Positions 28,424-39,590 of a stretch of 64,000 bases of DNA are shown in pieces. The notes under the pieces were generated by a model, which saw only the letters and a list, made by a program, of their open reading frames with translations, was not told the origin of the DNA and searched no databases. Every line of letters starts with the position of its first letter. Within the stretch, counting starts at the first letter, position 1. This stretch comes from Seminavis robusta (taxonomy: Eukaryota; Bacillariophyta; Bacillariophyceae; Naviculales; Naviculaceae): NCBI GenBank assembly GCA_903772945.1, contig CAICTM010000212.1:1-64000 (forward strand), given 5' to 3'. A program made the translations under genes and the position numbers.

Positions 28424-29276
28424 CAATTCGCAAAATAACGAAACGATGGATCAAACAAAGAATAGCCACCCTGACGACCGACGACAGAATCCATTGCCCA
28501 ACCAGGAAAAGTGCCACTCCGACCCAGACCCCGCAAGCAAAGCCACCCTAACTACTAGTACATACATGCATGTATTCCACCCTAAATGCATGCAACCAAG
28601 TACTACACGTGCTGTCTGTAGTACATGTAGAATCGAATCGAGTCGACTGTGTTTTCTGACTGACAAAACAAAACTTTGTCTGCCAGACAATCGCTTCATG
28701 AGAGTGAACTCCGTTGCCGTATACTACATGTACTAGCTGGGTCTCTCCATATCCACCACTCAGCACAGGACTTGGTCCATTCATGTAAATGATGCTCACT
28801 GGCTTCCGTAGAGTATTTAACTACTGTAAACTCCCTTTGACTGCAAAGGATGCTTGCAATGGCCTATACCGTCTTGCCAATCAGTCATGCCCACCTCTGT
28901 CACAGGGGTATCCACCAGGCTCATCAAATACAGTGCTCGGGGCCTGCAAGTGCTTCGGGCCCTGATGTTTGAGATGATGATTTCGACTCTGACATTCGAT
29001 TCGATTCGATTCATGTTGGATTGATCGGCGCAATCGTGGAATGAACCGCAACGTGGAGCTTTTAGGGTTGCGGCTGCAGTGTAAGTCGCCATCACCAAAA
29101 CGAACGCAAAATCCAATCTTGATGAGTGACGACGAAGCTCCTCGGGGTCTCATTTTTGTTTGCTACTTTGGCATCCTACTGTACGGAAGTGTAGCTCTTG
29201 ACTACTTCTTTTAAAAGTTGTGCATCATTGTTTCCCAACCTGAACTGGAACCGAAGCAACGATACCGACATCAGAA
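28424..29276. other. Intergenic upstream of lipase gene
   Basis: No supported gene. Holds GTGGAATGAACCGCAACGTGG at about 29035 and TTAGGGTTGCGG at about 29062, both similar to sequences upstream of the preceding gene. Confidence 0.4.
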
Positions 29277-31731
29277 ATGAGAGTCACGCCTCTGATCCTC
29301 TTGGTGGCCGCGTTGCCACCGATCGTTGCCTTTTCGTTGGTTGTGCCCAGGTCGTCGTCATCATGCAGTAGCCAGAAGAAGCTTTGTCCCTCCTTACTAT
29401 TTGGTGAACCCATGATGGGAGCCACCACAAGAACAAGACTACGAATGACCACCAAGCCAGACAAGGACGAACAGAAGAGGAAATCGGGAGAAGACGAGGA
29501 GGACGAAGATATGGAAAAATTTTCCGCCTTTTTGCAACGCATGAGTCAATTGCCTCTGGTCAATGGCAACGTGGTGGTACCACCAGAAGACAACACCCGT
29601 ACTACTGACAACAACAACAACAAGCAATCCTCCGCCAACAAAGAAACGCCTCCTTCGGGGCGCAATCCATTTCTCAGCCCCTTTTTTGGTCTCTTGAATC
29701 TGGAAGACGTGCTGGGTAGTAGTGTTACTACCAACAGCAAAGATGCTCTTCTTCCTACTAGCAAAATGAACAGTAAATCCACCAAAGAACGTCCCACAGC
29801 AGAAGTCATCAACTCGTGGGGTCGCTTTGTCACTACGCTGCGACAATCCATTGGAGATCCCTTTGGCAATGAAACTGCCACTTCAGGCACAGTCGAGCCA
29901 CCCTCTTTTTTTACATCCTCCTTTTTATCGAGTGCCTCGACGGCCACGGACGATTTTGTACGAGAAGCATCGACCATTGCCGAATCGGTGCTCGTGGCAG
30001 CCTCCACAGCGGTTTCCCCCGATGCCTTTACCAACGTCATTCAACAAGCCCGCAATGTGTTGAAATTTCAAGACGACCTCGTGGCCGCCGCCACCAAGAC
30101 GGCGCGGGATCGAGGGTTGGATGGATTTGAAGCCGCCGAACGAGCGCGGAATACTACCGATTATGTAGCCAGTCTCGTGGCCGTGGCCGATCAAGTCTTG
30201 CGATCTGGCTATGTCCAAAAGGAAGGCAGCTATGCGGCTATTGCGGGCGATCGCGATGGTCAAGCCATGCTCTTGTTGGGCGATAGTAATGACGATAGTT
30301 CGTCCTCGTCCAAACCGCTCTTTGACAAGATTGCATCCGCCCGAGCAATTAGTTACGAAGAATTTGGACCCGCCATTAGTACCATTGCCGAAATGGGATG
30401 GTTGTCGGGAGGCATTTATGAGAATCAAGTCGAACGGCCGCATGAACTGGAACACTCCATTGTCGCCGAAGGCATTAGTGCCGATGTCTATTGGATGATT
30501 ACCGATTCGGTGGAGAATGAAGCGGACTATGTCCTTGATTCCAATAACGACGACGCCAAGGACATTTCCGTACGGACGATTATTGTACGGGGCTTTGATG
30601 CCTCGGATGAACGAGTGGATCGGGAAGAGTTGTTGAATGAAATTTGCAACCTCAAGTCCCAACCATTTTTTGATGACGATGACGACAACAACATACCAGG
30701 TCTGGTGGTTCATAGTGGCTTGTATAAACTTGCCAAAGCTGTCTACCAGGATATCCAACGGTATATTGACTGGTCAGCACCCGCGCAAAAGATTATCTTT
30801 ACGGGACATTCGGTAGGTGGATCCATATCCCTGCTGTTGACACTCATGCTCGCCCGAGATCGAGGAGGTAAGAACGAACTGGGTTTTAAGATCGATCATG
30901 GCTTTAAAAGTTTTGTCCACGGACTCGCTTCTCAACCGTGGTTTGTACGTACTGGGGATGCTAGTCGACTTTGTACGCAACAAGATATTGAGGGTGTTTA
31001 CATTTGGAAGCCCTCCAGCTTTCATGCTGGAAAAGACTGTCGAGCGAAAGGTGCCGTCTCAGGGATGTGAGATTTTGGACTTGTTCGGTTTGCCAGCATC
31101 GCTGGTCTATGGACAGGTGCAACCCTGGGACCCAATCCCTCGCCTGTTTTCTCCCATTGACGGTTTGTACCCACTCGTTGATGATATCGGGGAAGACGGG
31201 GTGACTCCGTATGCCAGTGGTCCGCCGCGGTCCCTCCGTTTGGTGACGCGTGCTTTAGTGGAGGCATGGGAAGGCTGGCCCCAGTTTCGGGACAAGATGA
31301 GAGCTGCAGGACCTCAAGGGTATCAGCCGGTCGGGTTACAGCATATCATACTACCCGAGCCAGTCCGGTATCTCACGGATCGTTTTGTGAACGTCAATGT
31401 GAACGTGCCACCCGCAGACGAACTTGTACGGGTATCCCCCGCAGAGCTTTACGAGGCGTTGGAAACCATCTTCCCATTGGATGTTTTTGAATTGAGTTAT
31501 GTCACATCAGCCATTCGCGGGTTCCTTCATCATTTCTACCCTGCGTATGATGCGCCCCTGGTGGCCTATGCCCAAAAGGTAAGCCGGGAAAGCATGGTAC
31601 AAACCAAACAAGAGGAATTGGTACAAAGCATTGATACACCGAAAGTGGCTGACGAGGAGGAAGGCTCCGATGGAAGCAACTCGTGGGGTTCCGCAGAGCA
31701 ATGGCTCAAGAATGTTGTTCCCTCGGAGTGA
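29277..31731 (+). CDS. Plastid-directed class 3 lipase, 2 exons
   Basis: ATG at 29277. Exon 1 ends at 30867 before GTAAGA. Two acceptors keep the frame: 30910 (43-nt intron) or 30964 (97-nt intron); the longer intron is closer to the size of its neighbours and gives a shorter loop before VFTFGSPP. The protein is about 785-800 aa. It starts with a signal peptide ending VAFS (MRVTPLILLVAALPPIVAFS), the diatom plastid ASAF-type motif. A low-complexity part follows, then a helical region with VLVAASTAVSP. The lipase core has the nucleophile elbow IIFTGHSVGGSISLLLTL, TFGSPPAF, then the acid region WDPIPRLFSP (Asp) and a late His candidate near FLHHFYPAYD. It probably hydrolyses acyl glycerolipids in the plastid, as plant PLIP enzymes do. 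Confidence 0.8.
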
Positions 31732-31742
31732 TGTCATGTCAT

Positions 31743-31824
31743 CAGAACAACGGGGACCTCCTGGCTTGATGGTGCTGAGATGGCAGAACAGCGGGGGCCT
31801 CTCTGGCTTGATGGTGCTCAGATG
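31743..31824 (+). repeat. 41-bp tandem duplication after the lipase gene
   Basis: Two units (31743-31783, 31784-31824) starting CAGAACA(A/G)CGGGG and sharing CTGGCTTGATGGTGCT. Confidence 0.65.
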
Positions 31825-31878
31825 CAAGGAATGCGAGAAACCCTGGTGTCAGCGGTTACTGATTGAGATGGACTCACG

Positions 31879-32056
31879 CAACATCTGCTGCGGTCGCCAT
31901 GCCAGGAACCCTCAAGCCAGAAAGACCAGTGCCAATGCAAAGTCTCAAGCTGGACGGTCTAGACCAATAGATATACTACTAGCTAGTTCGCTCCCCGCGC
32001 CGTCAAAAGATTGGCTGACTATCATATCCCATACAGTAGACACCGGTACGTAGAGT
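31879..32056 (+). repeat. Dispersed repeat A, copy 1
   Basis: Shares CTGCGGTCGCC, GCAAAGTCTCAAGCTGGACG and GATTGGCTGACTATCATATC with 35536-35692. It ends where homology to the sulfotransferase duplication begins (32057). Confidence 0.65.
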
Positions 32057-34850
32057 GCCAACCTAGGTGATTTCCTGGGACTGTAATCTGCAACCAACCT
32101 GTAGTCAAGACGAGATACTTGCCGAGCGACAATCTGCCTAGCAGCACTGCCACAGATGCATGTGAAGACTCAGATGGCAATCCGTATGGCTCCATCAGGG
32201 GCTGGACGACAAACATGCATACCAGTACCTGGCACTGGTACCCGTTGCTGAGTCCTACAGCAGCAACGGCAATACATACCGGTACCCATTGGAAGCTGCG
32301 TACAACCAGACAGGCATATTTGATACCCAATGTTTGTGCCATTGCATCTCCCCCCAGTTTGTGCGTTCTTTCGGTAGCGCTACTATAGTGCAGGTTGGGA
32401 CAGCTGGTACCGGTACCGTATGTTCACACTGGAGGAAGGCTTAGTTTCAAGTGAAATACTGTTTCAAAGCTATTCTGGTTTAGAGTCGGCTGGTAGCTAC
32501 CGGCACAATTCCCAGGCGTTTCTCATCTCTTTGCAACTTGATCTTGCAACGCCTTCTCCATTCGATCCAGCCAAGTTTCACGCCACACTTTTCACGCAGG
32601 TTCCAGTCTGTTTCCTTTTTGGCTCCTTCACTCAGGTTTTGTGCTCTGTCCAGCAAGTCCAGGTATATTTCAATCTCCTCCTCCAACACACAACATAGCT
32701 TCCTGTAGGCCTCTTGAGTAATTGGTGAGGGATGGTGCTTTTCACTTCCGTGAGACACTGCCTTAGTGTTGTCAAAGGTGGTGTTTCCACCCAAGTAGTT
32801 GTTGGCGAGATGTTGGATGTCTTCCCATTCATTTTCCGTGCGAATGGCCAGTACTTCTTTGTCGGGAAAGGCATAGGCAGTACTGCTTGCATAGTATCGA
32901 TAGTTATATTCCAAATGAAAGGAACCAGTGTTGAAGGTGCCGCTCGCAGCGCCACGGGCCTTTTTGCGACAATCCATTTGCTCACGTCGGGATTTGGTGG
33001 CCAAGGATGATGGAACGGTTGTGTTGGGATGTGTTGGATCTGCCTTCCATGGCGACATGACACTTTGTGCAAACTCCTCGGCGGCTGCATATGGAAAGCA
33101 GAATTTGAAGAAGACCCCAGTTGGCCCTTTTTGCTTGTTCCCAGCTTTGTTTAGGCGGTCGGCCAGAAGGCAGCCAAGCGGCAATTGGCTACCCTTGTAC
33201 ACACTGCGATCATGGTGACAATTTTGGATGTGAGCGTACCGATATGCGGACAACACTCTATCCACAGGGCTGCGAAGCACGAAGAGGAAGGAAGTGGATT
33301 GCCGAAAATATGATTGTCGGTACGACCACATGTGAAAGTAGTACTGAGTTTGACGTCCCAGCAGATCTCGTTTGTTGCGATGTTTCTTGTCAATGCATCG
33401 GCGAATCTCGTTTTGGGTTCTGTCATGATCCAATGGTAGACGGCAGGTCAAGCTGAGCTTGTTCCGCAAGCTCATGCCTCCAGCCTTGCCAACTTGAACG
33501 AAAGAAAGAGACGCATGAGGTATACTGGAAAGCAATTTGGTTGTTTTATGCTTCCTAGCCAGAGTTTCGATGCCGCTTACCATGAACAAAGGTTATGATT
33601 CGTTCTTTTTCTGTGGGTATCTTTTGAACAATAATCTGGTTGTCTTTTGGGATGAGGCTATCTCCTTGTGGCTTCTTGTTGCTAGCTTCTCGTTTGCCGG
33701 GGCGTTCTCCTTGTTGCTGTTGCTTTGGGCCATGAATTTCATGTGCACTCTGCTTCATACCCTCCTTTTGCTTGTTTTGTTTCATGTCTGTTTGTTTCAT
33801 GTTCTGATGGCTTTGTCGTTGCTTCATGTTCTTCTGTTGATGACTTGCAGTGTTCTCAGAGGCTGTCTCGTTGCTGTTTTGAATTGCATTGTTCTCACGT
33901 CGCTGGTTTTCTTGTTTCTCTGGGCGCTTTCGTGCCGGCTGCTGTAGATTGCCGGTCTTGAGATTGTTTTCCAGGGATTCTGCTTCTTTCGCTGGCTTCA
34001 GTGATTTGCTCGCTTTCTGTTGTCCTCCTCCCTTCTTCGGGAGTGTCTGGATATCTTGCAGCTGCCCACGAGGTCGTTGTCGATCGCTTTGTCGTTGGCC
34101 AACTTCAAAAGCCTTAGCTGGGTGCATTAACGCATCCTCTGCACCTTTTTTACTAGTATGGATTGACTCCTGCTTTCTCCTTCCAGCTCGTTGGTCTGGA
34201 ACCTCTTTTGATCCTTGCTCTGCCTTTTCTTCTTGGACACCAGATTGTTGACTCAGTGGAGCAGACGTCCGCACTCTTATCGTTGAGCCTTTGGATTGCT
34301 GTTTGTTTCCCCTGTCATGGCGTTGTTGCGCTTCTTTCACTTTTGCTTCTGCCTGCAGCTTTCTTTTCCTTGCATCCTCTGACAGCCCTTGATGCTTTGC
34401 CTCGTCGCCGGAAGGAATTTGAGGTTGTTGCGGATCCAAGACAAAAACAGAGTCGTCAAGAACAGATAATGATCTCTCTCTAATAGAGGAAGGCGAGGAC
34501 TGGAACATTGCATGACAGGAAATAAAGGCGAACACCAATGCCCCCATTCGAAGCAGATGAATAGAGGATCTCTTTCCGATCAATGACGAGTGTTTTAGCC
34601 AGACTGCCGTTGCTTTCAGATCTCGCGCACTTCCCGATCCCCAATTCTTGGGGGCCTCCATTTGGGGAGCGTATTTTCGTTGTTGGACCATCATGGTGGG
34701 TTCTGCAAGATTTGTGGACGTTGTCTTGATGTGCATCTCTGAAGCTAAATAAATGCACATAATATTCACAAAGCTAGTCTCAAGCAGCCGGAGGCTTGGA
34801 GCCAATGACCGAAAAAGATACAAAAGATCTGTTCCGAATTTTTACTCACA
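32057..34850. repeat. Segmental duplication, copy 1
   Basis: Direct copy of 37097-39590, about 5 kb apart. Homology runs from the 3' flank through the whole sulfotransferase gene to about 100 bp beyond its start. Copy 1 is longer, mainly in the Gln/Lys-rich linker. Confidence 0.8.
32480..34736 (-). CDS. Sulfotransferase, copy 1 (junction out of frame)
   Basis: Exon 1 34736-33581 and exon 2 33524-32480 around a 56-nt intron (GTAAGC...TTCCAG). Exon 1 encodes a short cytosolic tail, a membrane anchor (LVFAFISCHAMFQSS) and a long Gln/Lys/Arg-rich stem: a type II Golgi enzyme layout. Exon 2 encodes the catalytic domain with the 5'-phosphosulfate loop VQVGKAGGMSLRNKL and the 3'-phosphate motif FVLRSPVDRVLSAYRYAH of the Sulfotransfer_2 kind, which transfers sulfate from PAPS to carbohydrate. 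Exon 2 begins one base shorter than copy 2 before CCTCATG, so the exon 1 and exon 2 frames do not meet with this intron. Either copy 1 is recently inactivated, uses a splice site I did not see, or has a sequence error. Each exon by itself is open. Confidence 0.7.
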
Positions 34851-36160
34851 CACCAAAGTGTCCCAAATAGTGAAGTTTCGAGTTCTATTTCGAGTTTTTA
34901 TTCATGTTTGGTGCTAATACATCCAATTATCAGTCTTTTTTACGTGTTTTCGAGTTTCATGTTTCATGGCCAGACGCTCTAGTGGGATTGGTTGAAAGGA
35001 TCGGGTAAGAGAGTGCCAACTGATCAACATATCCAAGCCTCGTCCTTTTGTGAGGGGCTCACCGGATCATTCCCATGGATCCAAGCCACTGGTATCCTCC
35101 TCTTTTTTCATTATTTCGATACCTGTACCTTTAGTCTATCTCTACTCTATCTAGAGGATGTTATCTCCTCTTTACTCGTTACAGCGGCTGCTCCTTGTGA
35201 AGACAGGCTCCTCTTGTTTGGTTCTGGAAGCAGCGGTAGCAGGAGCGATATTTCAGTTCGAGTTCTTTCTTCCAGGGAGTCTCTTTCGCGGAGTGAGCAA
35301 CCATCTTTCACGGAGTGAGCAAACCATGACACCTCGCAGCGAACGGCCATTATCGTACACCAGTGCAGGGCTGGAAACAGCGGCACCGCAGCGAGCTTCT
35401 TCATTCGACGGATCGATGACTGCTTCGACGGAGCCACCATGAGGCTTCATCTTCCACAGCATGACCATGGCGCTTCCTCTTGAAGACTATATCACTATGA
35501 CCAGGCTACCTGTCACGCTATTACGCTATTACCTCCAACATCCGCTGCGGTCGCCCCGCCAGCCAGAAAGACCAATGCCAATGCAAAGTCTCAAGCTGGA
35601 CGGTCCTAGATACTACTAACTAGTTCCCTGCGCCGTGGAAAGATTGGCTGACTATCATATCCCGTACAGTAGACACCTGTACGTAGTGAGCCCCCGTTAA
35701 AACTCATCACATGCATACTGTGCATTACCATGGTGGGCTCTTTCTTCGCCGGTTCAAGAGGGCAGACTCGTCTCTGGTACTGGCTACCAGCTAGACTCAG
35801 GGAGGTCCTCAGTGTGTTGGGATGATGGGACAAGTAGGGAAAGCGTTTTCCGTTTGTACGGGTACACTTGGAACCCAAAGTACTAGTACTTCAAAGTTTG
35901 AGTTCGGGCAAGCTGATTGAAGATTCGATTACGATTTTCTAGCTACTATCTAGCTAGGCCAGACAGACATAAAATACTAGAGCCAGCTAAAAAATGGGAA
36001 GGGGAGGGTGTCAGGAGGAGTGGTGCCGTGGTGCCAAGGGTTCTGATTCTCCAAGCGGTTCTTCACAACATGCGCCCCATGCCCCGTCGCCCCGTCCAGG
36101 AACCAGGGAGAGTGCCCTTCAAAGGAACAGAGGGAGGACTGCGCGAATCGATTCAATCGA
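34851..36160. other. Intergenic between duplicated genes
   Basis: No supported gene. Holds repeat A copy 2 (35536-35692). Confidence 0.45.
35536..35692 (+). repeat. Dispersed repeat A, copy 2
   Basis: Second copy of 31879-32056. It is separated from the sulfotransferase copy 2 by the gene at 36161, unlike copy 1 which abuts its sulfotransferase. Confidence 0.65.
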
Positions 36161-36961
36161 ATGGCGCCAATCGTCACTACGCCCGAGACCTATTCAGTCT
36201 CCGCGCTCTATCCCCATTTTTCTTGCCCAGACGTGCGATCGACAATGGACGCCATCAACAGCAAAGGAGGCAACGCTGGAGGCGGCTGGGACGTTGACAG
36301 CATTACGACAGAAGACGCCGAGATGCTCGCAGAGCTATTTTCGAAGTCTGATGACGAGACTTGCATGATAAAAGATCATGACGTAGTTCTCAAGATAGTA
36401 TCCTGCCCTACCAAGGGCACGAGGATTTGGAAAGAAAAGGTGCGCTTCTTGTTAGGGACAAGAAAGTTGAGCCGTGAGGACATTGAGGCACTTAGTGCCA
36501 TGCAAAATTCTTTCTACCGCCACCTGTTCTGCTGCAGCAAAAGGTACAATGATCCTGCTGACGTTGGCTCTACAAATGTAAGTTTTTGGGTGAGCCTGAA
36601 GCTGGTCAAGGAGAAGAAGCAGATCGAATGGGTCCTTGATATGGACGACGTCCGCCATATCAAGATTGGAAAAGAGCTCGTCCCCGTTGTGCCTGCCAGT
36701 GATGACTGCATCAGAGACGAAATCTTTCTCAGCAAGGGGATATCGACACTGGAAAGAAATGCCAAAATTAAGTGCAAGAAGAAACAAAGGAGGCAGGCGG
36801 CAGCTCTGACCCCATCTGTCTCCCAACAAGGAACTGAGCGAGGGGCTCCAACAAAGCCCGCAGCACCGCCAATTGGCGAAGCAAATGATGCAAAGTGTAG
36901 CAAGTTTGCAAGTGCTCTTGGTAGTTCCATTCGGGATGACGTGAATGCTGCAGCTGCGTGA
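36161..36961 (+). CDS. Hypothetical protein between duplicated sulfotransferases
   Basis: 266 aa from the ATG at 36161; the ATG at 36245 is an alternative start. Not recognised. No signal peptide or membrane helix. Residues 55-190 look folded (VVLKIVSCPTKGTRIWKEKV, RFLLGTRKLSREDIEALSAM, SFWVSLKLVKEKKQIEWVLD). A basic patch follows (KIKCKKKQRRQ) and the tail is Ala/Pro-rich. The HxxxC-like CCSKRY segment is too short to call a zinc site. There is no counterpart beside sulfotransferase copy 1, so the gene was either inserted after the duplication or lost there. Confidence 0.55.
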   Translation: MAPIVTTPETYSVSALYPHFSCPDVRSTMDAINSKGGNAGGGWDVDSITTEDAEMLAELFSKSDDETCMIKDHDVVLKIVSCPTKGTRIWKEKVRFLLGTRKLSREDIEALSAMQNSFYRHLFCCSKRYNDPADVGSTNVSFWVSLKLVKEKKQIEWVLDMDDVRHIKIGKELVPVVPASDDCIRDEIFLSKGISTLERNAKIKCKKKQRRQAAALTPSVSQQGTERGAPTKPAAPPIGEANDAKCSKFASALGSSIRDDVNAAAA

Positions 36962-37096
36962 GAGCAACCTCTTAGAAAACTTGGTCACTCTGTAAAAGTA
37001 GATCATGGATTGCTTTCTGCCTGTGTTACCTTTGCTGAATTGCTTGAGGGCTGGCTCGTAAATCACGTTGGGGCATGGAGTGGCGGCACGTAAAGT

Positions 37097-39590
37097 GCCA
37101 ACAACGGCGAATTCCATGGGGTTGTGTAAACTGCAACCAACCTGCAGTCAGGACGAGATACTTGCCGACAATCTGACTAGCAGCAAGCAGCACGGCCGCC
37201 CGTGAAGACTCTGGCTGGATGACACAATCCAGCAACTGCAATACACACCGGTACCCATTGGAAGTTACGTACAACCAGACAGGCATATTTGATACCCAAG
37301 ATTTGCGCTGTTGCATCTCCCCCCAGTTGGGCATTCTTTTCGCAGTGTAGGTTGGTACCAGTACAGCCGGTATAGTACGTAAAGCTTTAGTTTCGGTAAA
37401 ATACAACTTCAAGCTACTCCAGAGTAGTTGGGTTTGGAGTTGCTGGTAGCTACCGGCACAATTCCCAGGCGTTTCTCATCTCCTTGCAACTTGATCTTGC
37501 AATGCCTTTTCCATTCGATCCAGCCAAGTTTCACGCCACACTTTTCACGCAGGTTCCAGTCTGTTTCCTTTTTGGCTCCTTCACTCAGATTTTGTGCTCG
37601 GTTCAGCAAGTCCAGGTAGATTTCAATCTCACCCTCCAACACAAAGCATAGCTTCCTGTAGGCCTCTTGGGTAATCGGTGAGGGATGGTACTTTTCACTT
37701 CCGTGAGACACTGCCTTGGTGTTATTAAAGGTAGTGTTTCCGCCCAAGTAGTTGTTGGCAAGATGTTGGATGTCTTCCCATTGGTTTTCCGTGCGAATGG
37801 CCAATACTTCCTTGCCGGGAAAGGCATATGCAGTACTGCTTGCATAGTATCTATAGTTAAATTCCAGATGAAAGGAATCGGTTTTGAAGGTGCCGTCTGC
37901 AGCGCCACGGGCCTTTTTGCGACAATCCATTTGCTCACGTCGGGATTTGGTGGCCAAGGATGATGGAACGGTTGTGTTGGGATGTGTTGGATCTGCCTTC
38001 CATGGCGACATGACACTTTGTGCAAACTCCTCGGCGGCTGCATATGGAAAGCAGAATTTGAAGAAGACCCCAGTTGGCCCTTTTGGCCTTTTCTTTAGGC
38101 GGTCTCCCAGAGAACAGCCATGCGGCAATGGACTTTCCTTGTAGACACTCCGATCATCGTAGCAATTGGCCGGATGTGCGTACCGGTATGCGGACAACAC
38201 TCTATCCACAGGGCTGCGGAGCACGAAGAGGAAGGAAGTGGATTTCCGGAAATACGATTGTCGGTACGACCACATGTGAAAGTAGTACTGAGTTTGACGT
38301 CCCAACAGATCTCGTTTGTTGGGATGTTTCTTGTCAATGCATCGGCGAATCTCATTTGGGGTTTGGCCGTGATCCAATGGTAAACGGCATATCAAACTGA
38401 GCTTGTCCCGCAAGCTCATGCCTCCAGCCTTGCCAACTTGATGGACACAAGAAAGAGACACATGAGGTTGATCTGGTAAGCAATTTGGTGGGTTTATGCT
38501 TCCAAGCCATAGTTTCGGTCCCACTTACCATGAACAAAGGTTATGATTCGTTCCTTTATTGTGGGTATCTTTTGAACCACAATCTGGCTGTCTTTCGGGA
38601 TGACGTTATCTCCTTGTGGTTTTTCGTCGATCGCCTCTCGTTTGCCGGGGCGTTCTCCTTGTTGCTGTTGCTTCTGGCCACGATTTTCATGTGTGCTTTG
38701 CTTCATAGCCTCATTTTGCTTGTTTTGCTTCATATCTACTTGTTGCATGTTCTGATCACCTTGTCTTTCATACTTGTTCTTATGTTGCCTTTTTGAACTG
38801 TTCCGTAACTTCGACTGTGACTCGTCTTCCTTGTTTCCTTTGAGCTTCTCCGGAGCCTTCATATCCTGCTGTTGCCCCCGCTTCATTTGTTTTACCAGCT
38901 CAGTTATAGTCTCTTGCTTTCGGCTCTGCTCTCCTTCCCTTCGCAGTTCGTCCTCCTCATAGCCTGTCTCATGGCTGTTGTGAATGGCATTGTTCTCTTT
39001 TGACCTCTGCTCTGCCGAGTCATTGGAACCAGACAATTGTTGACTCAGTGGAACAGCAGACGTCCGCACCCTTGTTGTTGAGCCTTTGGGTTGCTGTTTG
39101 TTTTTCCTGTCATGGCGTTGTTGCGCTGCTTTAACCTTTGCTTCTGCGTACAGCTTTCTTTGCTTTGCATTCTTTGACAGCATTTGATGTTTTGCCTCGT
39201 CGCCGGAAATAATTGGAGGTTGTTGTGGATCCGCGACGACAAAAACAGAATTGTCAAGAACAGTCAATGATCTCTCTCTGATAGTGGAAGGCGAGGACTG
39301 GAACATTGCATGAAAGGATATAAAGGCGAAAACCCAAACTCCAACTCGCAGCAGATGAACTGAGGACCTCTTTCCGACCAATGGCGAGTGGCTTGGCCTG
39401 GCTGCCAATGCGGTCAGACCATCATGGTACCGGTAGTTTCTGCAAGATTTGTGGACATTCTCTTGATGGTGCATCTCTGTGAAGCCGAGGAATAAATGCA
39501 CAATGTCATTTCCGTCACTACCGGATCTGAAGCAAACGGAGGTTTTGTTGCCAGGTGCCTATGAAAGATATATAATCTGTTCCGAAATGT
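37097..39590. repeat. Segmental duplication, copy 2
   Basis: Second copy of 32057-34850 in the same orientation. The 3' flank shares GCAACCAACCTG(C/T)AGTCA and GACGAGATACTTGCCGA. Confidence 0.8.
37409..39474 (-). CDS. Sulfotransferase, copy 2 (intact)
   Basis: Exon 1 39474-38529 and exon 2 38472-37409, joined in phase 1 over a 56-nt intron (GTAAGT...TACCAG), 669 aa. The joint reads FVH-DQPHVSLSCVHQVGKAGG and enters the PAPS-binding loop directly. Layout: cytosolic tail, membrane anchor (VWVFAFISFHAMFQSS near residue 40-60), a stem of about 240 residues rich in Gln, Lys and Glu, then the sulfotransferase domain with GKAGGMSLRDKL and FVLRSPVDRVLSAYRYAH. It is probably a Golgi type II carbohydrate sulfotransferase; in diatoms such enzymes may act on sulfated mannans or secreted polysaccharides (inference). 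The ATG at 39474 is used because the frame upstream begins only with GTG. Confidence 0.8.

Noticed and set aside
34163-34483. Hydrophobic plus-strand frames opposite the sulfotransferase stems
   Set aside because: They are antisense to Gln/Lys-rich coding sequence.
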